DNA of 64,000 nucleotides, from NCBI GenBank assembly GCA_021229015.1, contig CM037777.1, positions 26,678,775-26,742,774 on the forward strand. The letters run 5' to 3'. How positions within the stretch are numbered: the stretch's first letter is position 1; each line of letters starts with the position of its first letter. The notes below the pieces were generated by a model, which saw only the letters and a list, made by a program, of their open reading frames with translations, was not told the origin of the DNA and did no database searches. This document shows, in pieces, positions 23,085 through 33,801 of this stretch. The DNA is from Solen grandis (lineage: Eukaryota; Mollusca; Bivalvia; Adapedonta; Solenidae). Position numbers and translations under genes: made by a program.

Positions 23085-23850
23085 CGATAAATTTTGATTT
23101 GTTATGGAAGCCATGCTGTCCTTTAACCTAAATCTGACATTTTTATCAAGTTGCTCAGTTTCAATGAAATTTGTTTGATGTAAATCCAGTCGTTGACGTT
23201 GTCCATGTCCATTAAACATTTGTGGATTAGAATACAAATTAATGTTTTAAAAGCTTATAATGTTTGTTTAAATGCTTGCTTGCTATTAATGTCGTATTGG
23301 CAATATTTCGGCCATTTTTATTCTTATTTGATGAATTATTTAATTGTGTAATTAAGTTCAAGTTAAAGGTTCTATTGTAGATATATTATTTCCACTAGGT
23401 GGTGCTCTCTGGAAGGCCGTTTAATGTAGGGATTCAGTTTATTAGATGACATCGCGATAATGTATAGTTATCCAGAGTATTTGGTTTTAAATATTCCTCA
23501 CGGTATTAAATGACAAGCATCATCGACCTGCTCGGGGTATATTCAGGCTCATTGTATGAGGGAGCTGCCTTAAAGTCTAGCTTCGTGACATTGGCGTAAA
23601 GTAGAGAACCTTGCGTCTGGACAGCTTTCGGGCCTCGCCTGATCGCTAGTGATACCTTGTCAGGTTCCGTGTTAGCAACTGGGGTATGGCTTTTGTAAAG
23701 CCGGAAAGAGTTGTGAGGCATAGCTCATTTGAAGCCAGTTAGCGCTATAGGGCACTAGTATTTATTGTTCTGGTCTTTCTCAAATCTATTATATATATAA
23801 AGTAATTAGATATCTATATATGATATGATTTAAGTGATTATTTGATTACT
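23085..23850. repeat. Duplicated 5' flank of C4-like genes (pairs with 35490-37260)
   Basis: 23085-23240 matches 35497-35660 (including 'cgataaatttt.atttgtta' and 'aatcatttgtggattaga' type phrases), and 23385-23850 matches 36635-37260 ('ctaggtggtgctctctgg', 'gggcctcg', 'agatatctatatatgat'). The second copy has extra DNA between the two blocks (35660-36630, a MITE) and inside the second block (a SINE at 36700-36890). No ORF is conserved between the copies, so it reads as non-coding duplicated flank. Confidence 0.75.
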
Positions 23851-24159
23851 TGCATAATAATTTTCCTTAATTACGGGCAATGAAGCCAAAAAGGAAAATA
23901 TCGACTTGTAGTTGTATTTTCTTGTGTATTGATAAACGCAAGAGTAAGAGTAATAATCAATTATTATGTTTTTGTAAGCAAAAATGATTTTCTCTTAAGA
24001 AAATCGTTGTTTTATTAGTTAACAATGCGCCGGTACCCTAAACTTTCTTTGATCAAACAAGTTAAGTAAGTATAAGCTTTGTATATCATTAAAAGCACCA
24101 TTTGTTATATTAAACTACATGTATATCAAAATATAATAATTTACTGTGCGTTTCGCTAT

Positions 24160-24224
24160 TCATTTCGAGCAGACGACACGTGTCAGTTCTCTGTCGTCGT
24201 TTGGGTACAGGCTGCACGGCAATG
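24160..24224 (-). pseudogene. C4-like terminal exon relic joined to a dispersed repeat
   Basis: On the minus strand the last ~20 codons of the family survive: LPCSLYPN, then a RELTRVVCSK end with a TGA stop. Just before this, at about 24224, homology stops abruptly. The sequence becomes a 'ccacaaaagctgcttgaataaacttgatcc' block that recurs near 8157 and, diverged, near 9855. The rest of the gene has been lost by deletion or repeat insertion. Exons 1 and 2 were not found nearby. Confidence 0.8.
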
Positions 24225-24349
24225 GGTGGCCGTCCACAAAAGCTGCTTGAATAAACTTGATCCATACAGAATTCTGTGTCGTATAATGGTCTGATCCAAG
24301 ACAAGTAGCCTTCATCCAGTTTACACTTAATTTAGCATGACAGGCCATG

Positions 24350-24720
24350 GCCCACTCAGACTGAGCGCTGCCATGTATCGTACCTAGCCCATGGTCGGGA
24401 CTGGAGGATCTGTGTCCAACGGTTTCCCAAGGGCTCTATCAAGTTCTCTCTCTAGACCCTTGACTGGCCAGTAGCCATGCACAACACAGCCAAATAGAAA
24501 CTATATGTAACACACAACAAACAAACAGAAGGTAAGAACTAACAACAAAATTTGGTATTAGCAACAGTCAATAGTTGTGACAGACGTTGCATAACCAGAA
24601 CAACAGTCATGTTATAATCACTTATGGTATATACCAAGTTTGTAACACTGACCAATCGAACTTACAGCAACAATGGCGTCCAACTAGGGTCCGATAATAT
24701 TACATCTTGACACTGAGTAG
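24350..24720. other. GC-richer non-coding block, unassigned
   Basis: From about 24350 to 24490 the sequence is richer in G and C than its surroundings (ccatggcccactcag, tagcccatggtcggg, tctctctctagacccttgac). I see no ORF, tRNA-like box or splice pattern that explains it. It may be another dispersed element. Confidence 0.35.
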
Positions 24721-24724
24721 TTGA

Positions 24725-24960
24725 GGTGCCTTGCATAAGAACCATAACTCCATATAAATGTTTTTATTATCCCCCATTATTTCAAAATATCCTAAGATTG
24801 CATGCTGGGACTCAAAGGTTTTCATTAAGCTACAGCCCGTCAAATTCTCATTTATTGAGACACACACAACTTCAGTGCCTTTTAATTCAGGTAAAAACTG
24901 TAAGTGTATTTCAGTTTTATGGGAAAAAATAAACAACATGGCAGACTTACGTGATTATGA
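24725..24960. repeat. Dispersed repeat, paralogue of 11590-11935
   Basis: Contains 'agaaccataactccatat' and 'gagacacacacaacttcagtgcc' in the same order as the copy at 11590-11935, without that copy's ~200-base insertion. Confidence 0.65.
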
Positions 24961-25549
24961 ACATTATCATTGAATTTTTTTATAGTTATTATGAAAATAT
25001 TGTTAGAATATAATTCTAGTATTATGTATATGACTAGTTTGTTCAGATTCAAACTGACCGATGAGAACTTATATTCATTGCAGATAAACCGGAAGTAGAT
25101 TTTACACCGATCAAGATTTCCATCACTTAAGATTGACAGTTGTTATGAGAATAGGTTAGAAACATATATTTCATCATTTGGAGGCGATCTTAACCGATTT
25201 TCTTTACGATATAGATCTAAAAGGGAATGCAATACCACAAAACTGACCTTAAGAAAGAGTCATCGCTTTCCTTTCTCTTTGTAACAGAACTTACAAAATT
25301 AAGTATGATTTAGCCTCTGCGTTCCGACGTCTGTCTTTGACTTACCAGTCTTTTTCCAGAATACAAATATGCGATATAATTTATAAACGTTACAACATGC
25401 GAATTAATGTATTTACCATATGAAACATGATCAATACTAATAAAGTTAAATGAATATGACATAACGTTTTAGAACATGAATAAAACTACATACAATATAA
25501 ATGTGTTACTTTAGAACGCTCGAACCCACAATCCTCATGTTTACAACAC

Positions 25550-25945
25550 GAAACATTTGCGACCGTGACCTTTGACCTGGTGACCCAAATCAATCGGGAC
25601 CATCAACTAGTTGTGACCCAACACCCTATTAAGTTTGAGGATTGTGGGTTCAAACGTTCTCGGTAATCCAAGAAACGAGTGTATTATTGAAAGGTCACTG
25701 CGACCTCGACCTTTGACCTAGTGTCCCCAAAATCAGTGGGAATATCTAGATGTCATGACCCAACAACCTATCGAATTTAAAAACTACAGGTTAAAGCGTT
25801 TTCAAGTTATTATTGGAAAACTGAGTTTTCTACTGATGGACAAATCGAGATATATCGACCAACCAACGGACAGACTGACCGACCGACCGACTAACATTTT
25901 GCAAAACAACATTCTCCCTCTCTTCTTCGAAGGGAGAAATATAAA
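25550..25945. repeat. Bivalve 'gacctttgacctagtg' repeat, second copy
   Basis: Collinear with 17225-17925 but with two units, and ends in the same way: gaccgaccgactaacattttg, then 'cttcgaagggagaaatat'. It forms the left part of the duplicated gene-plus-spacer unit. Confidence 0.75.
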
Positions 25946-25959
25946 CGATATAAAATATA

Positions 25960-26650
25960 ATGTAATTTTATATAAATAAGCTTATCAATTGTACGTCAGA
26001 CTGCCATATCACTCAAGTTGGCACCACTAGCTAATTGCGCAAAGAAGTATACTTATAATTATGTCCATGTACAAGTCCCAAACTTGGGTCACTTGGATTT
26101 TGCCGGTAAGGAAACCTTGAAGTAGATCGGTTGCTTCTTTGTGCATGGTGTCTTTCTCACCTGTAATTAGCTGAACGTCGCTATATATGATTTAAGTACA
26201 CTTGCATCGAGGGTAAATTCCAAAACAACATTTTTTCATATGTCAAGGATGCTATGCTAGTTTTCGGGGATTGATTTGATTTTTAGTTTTTGAAACGATA
26301 TCGTGGGGGAGGGGTGTTAATATGAAATCATTACTTTTACATAATACAAATGTACTGTGTTTTGCTATATTTAACAGAGCATTTAAAATTTAATATTTGT
26401 GTCTACTTAATATTGAAAAGAATGTTTCAGGCGATGTATTTTGTGGTATAGTTAATAATCAATATCAATTTTCGACGTCTCAAGCTAACATTGACTCTTA
26501 TCCCTGTATTCAACTCACAGTGCGTGTATGGCATTAAAGTTATCCCTATATAAATTCGGTCAAATTGAAAATTGATATTAAATTAAACAACAAGGTTTAG
26601 CCTATCCCCTATAAAAGTAAATCATAAATTTGATAAGATTAATTAAAAAT
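25960..26650. repeat. Segmentally duplicated intergenic block, second copy
   Basis: Collinear with 17935-18720. A poly-G stretch (gtgggggaggggtgtt) at about 26304-26319 is a local expansion absent from the other copy. Confidence 0.75.
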
Positions 26651-26821
26651 TGGGTATATTATACATGTATTAGGCATCTGTCGAGTTAAAGACACTATTT
26701 GAATTTGTCTCTTCCTTTAGTTTCGTTTGTAGTTATGAAGCACTGCTAGAATACATTTGTTGTTAGCAGTCAGCATAAAGAGTGATGGCGTTATTTCATT
26801 TGTGAATAAGTTTTTAAGTTT

Positions 26822-27014
26822 TAAACTTATTTATTTTACGTCGATTGGGAAACAAGTTCTTACAACTTATACTAATCCCTCTCGACGGTTCCTGGGTTGG
26901 ACCAGTACTTTGCGCCAGGGAAGGTCATGAATAATTCTTGCCTCCAACGGGGTTCGAGCCCACAACCTTCGGATCCGTAATCGGTTACGTTACCACTGGA
27001 CCACGGCGCCCTCA
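26822..27014 (-). mobile_element. tRNA-derived SINE, third copy
   Basis: Very similar to 16861-17057: head ggcgccgtggtccagtggta at the high-coordinate end, a gggctcgaacccc B box at about 26951-26963, and the 3' end acgtaaaataaataag. Orientation is minus. No clear target duplication was seen. Confidence 0.8.
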
Positions 27015-27245
27015 ATGGAAGTCCGCCTGCTACGGTTTATTCAAAAGAAAACGTACATTTATTTGTGAATCACTCTTATTTTCGAAAATCCGTTTATCTT
27101 TAACTACTTTGTCACTACATGTTTACGCAGTTAAATGACAAAGAAGAAAAAAAAACATAAACATTTGACATATTTAAACCATGTTTATTTTAAAGCAGTT
27201 TTATAATTTAAAAAAGGCGAAAATCATCATCTGTCTTTACTACCG

Positions 27246-28129
27246 TTAAAGGGACTGCCTCCCAGATGATATCAAAGTTACCGTAAAAAAATATATAAAC
27301 TCATTTTCGGACGTAAATGTTATCAAATTTGTTATTAAGTCTACCAACAGCCAGAAAGAATATTGATATTCTTATTATAATCAAATAAAATCGTTTCCGA
27401 TCTTACCCATTAAGGGAGTTTCTCGTTTATAAATAAAACTTTGATTTCGTTATACGGGCACTTCACATAGATCACGTGATCGATAAATGCATTGTCAATG
27501 AGAGAAGGGATCGAATTTGAATGGAAAGAAACGGTTTTGGGGTTAACGTCTTGATTTCCAGTCATAAAGACATCAATACTGATCATTGTCTGCATAAAGG
27601 TTAAATCTCTTAGTTGCCGCCAAGTATTAAGCTGTTATCGTTACACTGTGCAATGCCTCTGAGAAAGTCCCCAGTTTTGGAAAATACACTTACTTGTCTT
27701 AGCAACCAAGCTGTTCTTTATTTTGCCCCATCGCGTGACTCGATCGCCGATAATTAATTACAAATTTTGATCTTTAGCGTTTCTGTCTCGCAGCAAGTGT
27801 ACGCTTTTTGGCGCTTGCTGTTTTTTCGGCCCTATATAGTACATGAAATAGCTTGTTTGATTAGATGCGAATGTGAGAACGGGCACTAGCGCTATCACGT
27901 GATTTTTCAGAAATTTAATTTTAAAACTTACTGCGTTTGTAACGCAGTAAAATTTGCGTTAGAAAAATTGCAAAAAAGGCAATATCTCGGGATTTCTTGG
28001 GTAATGTAAATTATCAGTGATTAGATTTCAATGCCTCACATACAATTATAACATTGATTCTTTTGAAATTAGAGCGTTGTTGTTGTTTTTTTTCTCGTCA
28101 TTTTAGCATCTGTGGGACAGTCCCTTTAA
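27246..28129. mobile_element. TTAA-flanked non-autonomous DNA element, 884 bp
   Basis: The left end is TTAA followed by agggactgcctcccagatg. The right end, reverse-complemented, is TTAA followed by agggactgtcccacagatg, giving 19-bp inverted termini with two mismatches. TTAA at both edges fits a TTAA-targeting transposase, but the termini lack the CCCT start of piggyBac, so the superfamily is open. There is no transposase ORF. An internal short palindrome (ttactgcgtttgtaacgcagtaa) lies near 27929-27951. Confidence 0.7.
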
Positions 28130-28970
28130 AGTAAATTCAAAGTTAATGGACAAAAATTGCTTCTGAATTTTAATGCTTAATCAATGTGATAGCCTTTATT
28201 GTTTGAATATGCCCTACCTCAAGACGTTAGTATCAGAACTACAGTACTGGATAATGCTCATAAAAATGAGTTTGTAAATGATATGAACTGTTTCGTGAAT
28301 ATATGCTTGTTCTTAATAGTTTATCATGATACATACTTTGTGCAAATGTACTCAGAAATTAAATAATTAATTTCAGGTGTATGAGTTGCCGTTTATTGAA
28401 TTGTCTAGATGCGGTTAAGTTTCACAAGCTTTAGTGAGCCGTTTGATAAGCTTTATTTTGGAGTAATTAATGTATGCAAACTACTCACAAAAAGTACCTA
28501 TATTTCTTTCATGCTTATTGATGAAGTACCTATGTTCATAGTGAAAATAACAGCAGTGAAAAATTGGTGTTGTAACTTTCACTGCAGTGAAAATAACAAC
28601 AAAAAACGGAATTACTTTTTTGTACTGGGTTTTACGCTAGAAATGACGTCATAAAAAAACGTCACGCACGCGAGTTAATCCCGCCAATATTGTCGTTTGT
28701 GAATAAAACGAAATAAAAAGAAAAACTTTGTTTTGGTGTGAGATCGATCTATAATTTCAAAGAGTGAACATAAAATGTGATATTTTTAAAATTGGCAAAT
28801 ATTTTAAAAATAAACAAGTAAACGTTGATACTATTTCTTGTCTTCATGGCGTTATTTGGTTGGGTCACCAAACGGGGGCAAACTACGGAAAGGACCTCCA
28901 CACAGAGAATGTAATTATTGGAAATCGAAAATAAAAATAAATATACGCTAGAACAAGCATGAAAGAAACA

Positions 28971-29039
28971 GAATATTTGTTGATTTTGGTGTAAGATCGC
29001 ATTTTATTTCTCCGAGTGAGTTATATATATAAGATATAT

Positions 29040-29074
<35 letters not shown>

Positions 29075-29148
29075 TAGTTAAAATATTACTTTCTATGCTC
29101 ACTCGGAGAAATAAAATGCGATCTTACACTGAAATCAACAAATATCCT
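28971..29148. mobile_element. Foldback element with ~48-bp inverted arms around a (TTTA)n core
   Basis: The left arm at about 28975-29025 and the right arm at about 29099-29147 are reverse complements over ~48 bases with about two mismatches (both contain taagatcgcattttatttct). The loop holds a (TTTA)n microsatellite at 29037-29077. A diverged half-copy lies at 28728-28770 (ggtgtgagatcgatctataa). It sits just downstream of C4-like gene 4. Confidence 0.85.
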
Positions 29149-29200
29149 CTATTTCATCAGCTAAAGATTAGGTTAAAACATATCAAGACAGTTCTCCTTT

Positions 29201-29206
29201 TTTATT
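29201..29206 (-). terminator. Polyadenylation signal AATAAA for C4-like gene 4
   Basis: AATAAA on the minus strand about 26 bases after the frame-shifted stop codon of gene 4. Confidence 0.5.
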
Positions 29207-30270
29207 TCACAATAACTTGGTGTTAATGAAATCACTTATTTTGAGCAACCACACAAGCCAGTTCTCTTCCGTCCGGGTACTCCTGACATGGCAATGATCC
29301 ACACTTCACCTCCGTGACATATAGTAGTCTTCCATTTAAATTTGCCTCACCATGATACACAGCTTCCGGATCTGCATCCACGCATGCGTAGTCAGTAGCA
29401 CCCTTATGTGCATGATATCCGGTCATGAGATAGCCGGTGTACTCCATGTTCCAGCCACTGTAGCAGTTTGTGCGGCCGGGAATCATTACCGATGTTGGGC
29501 GGGGACTTCGGCAGACGACACAAGGGGCGTCTTGATTCAAACATATTTTTGTTGAAAGGGTTCATAGACCCGCCTTCTGTTGTTTGATATTCCGTCCCAG
29601 ACATGTGTCCACTAATGCCTTGAAAACCATCCATATACTTTGCCCACGATGGGTGTTCCGGAAGACAAACATAGCTGGCACCTCCTGAAGTTTCGTCATA
29701 AGGTGACCCTCCGGTGAACCCTTGAATTTAGAAGATGTATAGCAATAAAACATGAATTTTAATCATTACAAGAGGGCCAAGAAGTCGCTAACCTTTGAAG
29801 CATTGCCATTCATGCCTATTATAGCATAGCCTTACTGAATATTATGATCCATGCTGAAGTACAGAAAGGTCATCTTAAGTCCACACAAAAATTGTAAGTG
29901 TGGTCCAAAGTTTGAAGGCCCTAGCTCTTTGTACGTCTTTATAAAATCATGTGACCCATGGGGCGGGGCCAATTTTGACCCCAGGGCAATGATTTGAACA
30001 AATTTGGTAGATGCTAATAAAGCCATATTACATACCAAATATCTAAACTCCAGGGCTCGTGGTTACCGACAATAAGAATTTTTAAGTTTTACCTATACAA
30101 ATCTATGTAAAATCAAGTGACCCTTGGTGAGGGTCCGATTTTCACCAAGTTTCAAGTTTTATTAACAATGACTTGTACAATATGGTACATCATCATACAA
30201 TACATAATATACAAATAACACGTGAAAGAAGAGAAAACAAACTGTTAAATTACTTTCCCTCTCTCCATCA

Positions 30271-30301
<31 letters not shown>

Positions 30302-30501
30302 TACACACACATACAATCATTAAACATAGTATTTGATCATACTATAGTATTGAAAAATAAAAGAAGACAAATTTAGCTGCTGGAAAAGAATATTAAGAGT
30401 TAAATCAAGTTAAGGAGTATGGTGGATGAAGCAAAAACCAATCATATAATCTAATTAACATTAACAGAACATCATAATAGTATAAGTATAATACATGTGG
30501 A

Positions 30502-30780
30502 TTAAAAATTTTGTAATGCATCATTGCGTCTTTCTAATGCCTGTTTAATAAACTTACTGAGATTTAATAATACATTTTTATTTTTGGAGTTTAATAATTG
30601 AACAAATTTAAACATATTTGGTCTAATATAAAAGAATCTTTTTAAATATTTAATACGTAAATCTTGAAAACGTTCACATTTAAGCACAAAATGATACTCG
30701 TCTTCAATGTCTGTATTTAAGGAACACATCTGACACGTACGCTCGTTACGCGGTAATCTGTCAAGATATCTACCAGAATT
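30502..30780 (-). pseudogene. LINE copy B: C-terminal Cys/His segment
   Basis: Reads RTCQMCSLNTDIEDEYHFVL then KCERF, a C-x2-C...H-x4-C arrangement seen at the C-terminus of many LINE RT proteins and thought to bind nucleic acid. It ends at a stop at 30502. It is separated from the RT frame (stop at 30856) by about 75 bases that hold a frame change. Confidence 0.7.
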
Positions 30781-30855
30781 TATTCGTAACTGATTACAGG
30801 AAATTCGTAACTTAGTAATGAGCTGTCTATATTTCCACGAAACTATATCAGATAA

Positions 30856-32384
30856 TTATTGTTCGTACGAAAAGGAAGTCTTTAAATGGGTGTATAAAAT
30901 GCTCAGAACTTGATTATTATTAATATTTGTTAACCATTCTTGACGGAAGGCATCAGTAACACGTTGTTTGAAAGTTTGAATAAAGGGCTGAGCATGTATA
31001 GGTAAAGGATTTAACCACACATCCGAAAAACCATACATATCTAATAAGTATTTTACTTTATAAGGCCAAGTTTTACAACGAGTATTATTATTGGCGAGTG
31101 CATAATTATAGACATTCCTTAAAATAACGTTATCAGTATTTATAACTTTGAACCAATATTTTATTATTTGTACATATCTATTGATATACAAAGGCACTCT
31201 TCCCAATTCTCCGTACACAGCAACATTGCATGCTTTTTGACTCACACCAAGTATCATTTTACAGTATTTTAAATGCACTCGTTCAATGTCTTTGGATTTT
31301 GAAAACCCCCACACAGGAGATGCATAATTTAAAGTTGAACCAACAAATGTGTCAAATAATTGTACAGATAATTTTGGATTGACCTGTAATTTTTTTACAT
31401 TCTGAAATAAAACGTTCATCGCTTTCAGTGCTTTGCCTATTAAAAACTGATTATTTAAAACAAATGTACCCGTGTAATTAAAGACAACACCAAGATAATT
31501 GAAATTGTCGACCACCTCTAGCTCTTCATTATTATAATACCAACATTCATTTAGTCTGACTGGGCCACGTTTACGAAACACAACAACTTTAGTTTTTGAT
31601 GTGTTTACTTCTAATCCCCACAAGTTGCAGTATTCGTATAATTTATTTAAATTATGTTGCAGATCTTGAGTAGATTTACCAATTATCACCATGTCGTCAG
31701 CAAACAAGAGAATTATAAGACACAAATCAAATATTTCTACCCCACTGTCAGCACTGTTTTGTAAATAATGTTCTAAATCATCAATAAAAAGAGCGAAAAA
31801 TGCTGGCGAATTGTTTTGGCCTTGTCGTAAACCAACAGAGATATTAAAGAAATCCGAAAAATTATTACAGTGTTTGACGCATGATTTAACCACTGCGTAC
31901 ATTGATTTAAACATTACCAGAATTTTTCCGTCCAGTCCCATATTAAACAATTTTAACCATAATGCATTCCTATCAACTGAGTCGAACGCCTTTTTTAGGT
32001 CAATAAACGCGCAAGGTAATCTGGATATAGTATTGATGTAATGTTGAATGAGGTTGTTTAAAACGAATATAGCATCTACTGTACTGCTACCTTTTCTAAA
32101 ACCGAATTGCACGTCTGACAACATATTGTTTTCTTCGAACCAGTTTTCTACTCTATTTGTTAAAACACAAAATTGGTTTTTCCCTTTTTATGAATGGGAA
32201 CAATGTAACCTACTGACCATGACTGTGGAAAGTATCCCGCGTTAAAAACTAAATTGAACATGTCAGTAATATGACTACCTAGTATATCAAAAGAGTGAAT
32301 GAAATATTCATTCAATAGATTGTCACTCGGACACGCTGCTTTATTCTTCTTTAATCGAGAAATGGCTGATTTAACTTCTTCCAA
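30856..32384 (-). pseudogene. LINE copy B: reverse transcriptase (two frames)
   Basis: 32384-32160 encodes the RT start (MEEVKSAISRLKKNKAACPSDNL, then WSVGYIVPIHKKGKT) and loses frame in an A/T run near 32170. 32124-30856 (422 aa) holds VQFGFRKGSSTVDA, the palm motif IDLKKAFD (residues 41-48), GLRQGQ at 98-103, the catalytic FADD at 141-144, then the WGLEVNTSKTK and thumb regions. The Q-N-N-S-P after GLRQG is unusual compared with the hydrophobic residues normally found there. Most of the polymerase is preserved in one frame, so this is a fairly young insertion. Confidence 0.88.
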
Positions 32385-32427
32385 TGTTATTGCCGTATTA
32401 AGTTCTGCGAAACTTGGGCTATTTATA

Positions 32428-33801
32428 TTAAAGTCGCTTTTTAATTTTTTTTTTATTTTTATATATTAAACACCTTTCAAAATAGTTTTGAAAATCTTTA
32501 ATTGGTATATAAGTTTCTTCATTTTGCTTTCGATTTTTAAAAAAATTCCAAAACTCCTTAGGCTGACGTTTTTTTAATGTTTCAAGATTTCTAGACTGTT
32601 TTATGATAAAACTTCTTTTTTTCTTATTTATTAAGCGTTTGTACCGCTTCTTTAAATTACACAGTTCTTGACGATTTTCGTAAGATTTGTCTCGGTTGTA
32701 TTTCATTAATCCTTGCTTATATAATCGTTGTGCATTTATACACTCAGCATCAAACCACTCTTTGTTTGTCCTACAAGTGTTTGAACGAGTTTTGACTGAA
32801 TGTTTAAACAGAGGATCAGATACCGAACAAATAATATCTGCAAAACTGTCTACCATATTATCAATCGAATTGTGGTCACTTCGATGACAATTATCGACTA
32901 ATGTGTTAAAATCTGTCAATCTCGCGATAAGTTGTCTGCGAAATATACCAAGTTTTTCGTTATCCCACCTGAGAAATGTACTGCTACCCGTATTATCAGC
33001 ATACCTATTGGATGCACGATCTACATTCCGACTACCTATTATGAAATAAAGTGGCGCATGATCACTGTATTGAGTAAAACTCCCGACACGAAAATCATGA
33101 ACCAGAGAAAACTCGGATTCTTTCAGTATAAGGTAGTCGATAATGCTTTGTGATTGCCTATTGTAATATGTATATTCACCCACGTTAAAATCTGACCCTA
33201 GCCTGCCGTTGGCAATTCTAAGCGACAATGCTTTACACATGTCAAGTAACCTCAGCCCCCGTGCATTACAAACAACATCTTTAGAGGCCCGACTTAGGGG
33301 GGTATCTGGTCTATATTCATAACTATCTAGGCTATTTACCATAGTATCACACGTAATGAAATCAATCTTATTTCCAACACGTGCATTCCAATCACCTGCC
33401 AATAAAACTGAACCACATTGCTCAAAATAAGTAATATCCTCAGAGAGTATATCGAATAGATCAGCATCGATAATCCTAGAAACTGGTGACGCATCAGGCC
33501 AAAGATACAAACAACAAAGATATACATCTGTCTTGAAAGTAAAAAATATTTTATCTAGCTTAAGCCATATAATTGTGTCGTGATGATTTCTTACTATAGA
33601 TATTCCAGGTAGGATACTATTTCTAATAAAAATAACAATACCACCGCTATTGCGTTTGGCGCGCCTATGTCGATATTTACGATAAAAATTGAATGCAGTA
33701 AAATCACATATACAATTTTTAAAGTGTTTGTCAGTCCATGATTCAGTAAGCATAATAATATCATTTTCAGAAAGCAAGTTAATAAAATCATTATCATACA
33801 A
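32428..33801 (-). pseudogene. LINE copy B: endonuclease domain, 5'-truncated
   Basis: A 457-codon open frame. Endonuclease motifs: TESW at 19-22 (catalytic Glu20), GDWNAR at 136-141, SIIDY at 219-223, and SDH at 246-248. The N-terminal strand that carries the first catalytic Asn is missing because of 5' truncation. Residues ~330-440 form a basic linker (CNLKKRYKRLINKKKRSFII). The frame ends in a poly-A/T run at about 32440-32460, just before the RT. Catalytic residues after the truncation are intact, unlike copy A. Confidence 0.88.

Noticed and set aside
30267..30312. CT/CA-rich tract as a regulatory element
   Set aside because: A simple (CT)n-(CA)n microsatellite inside the 3' UTR of LINE copy B.
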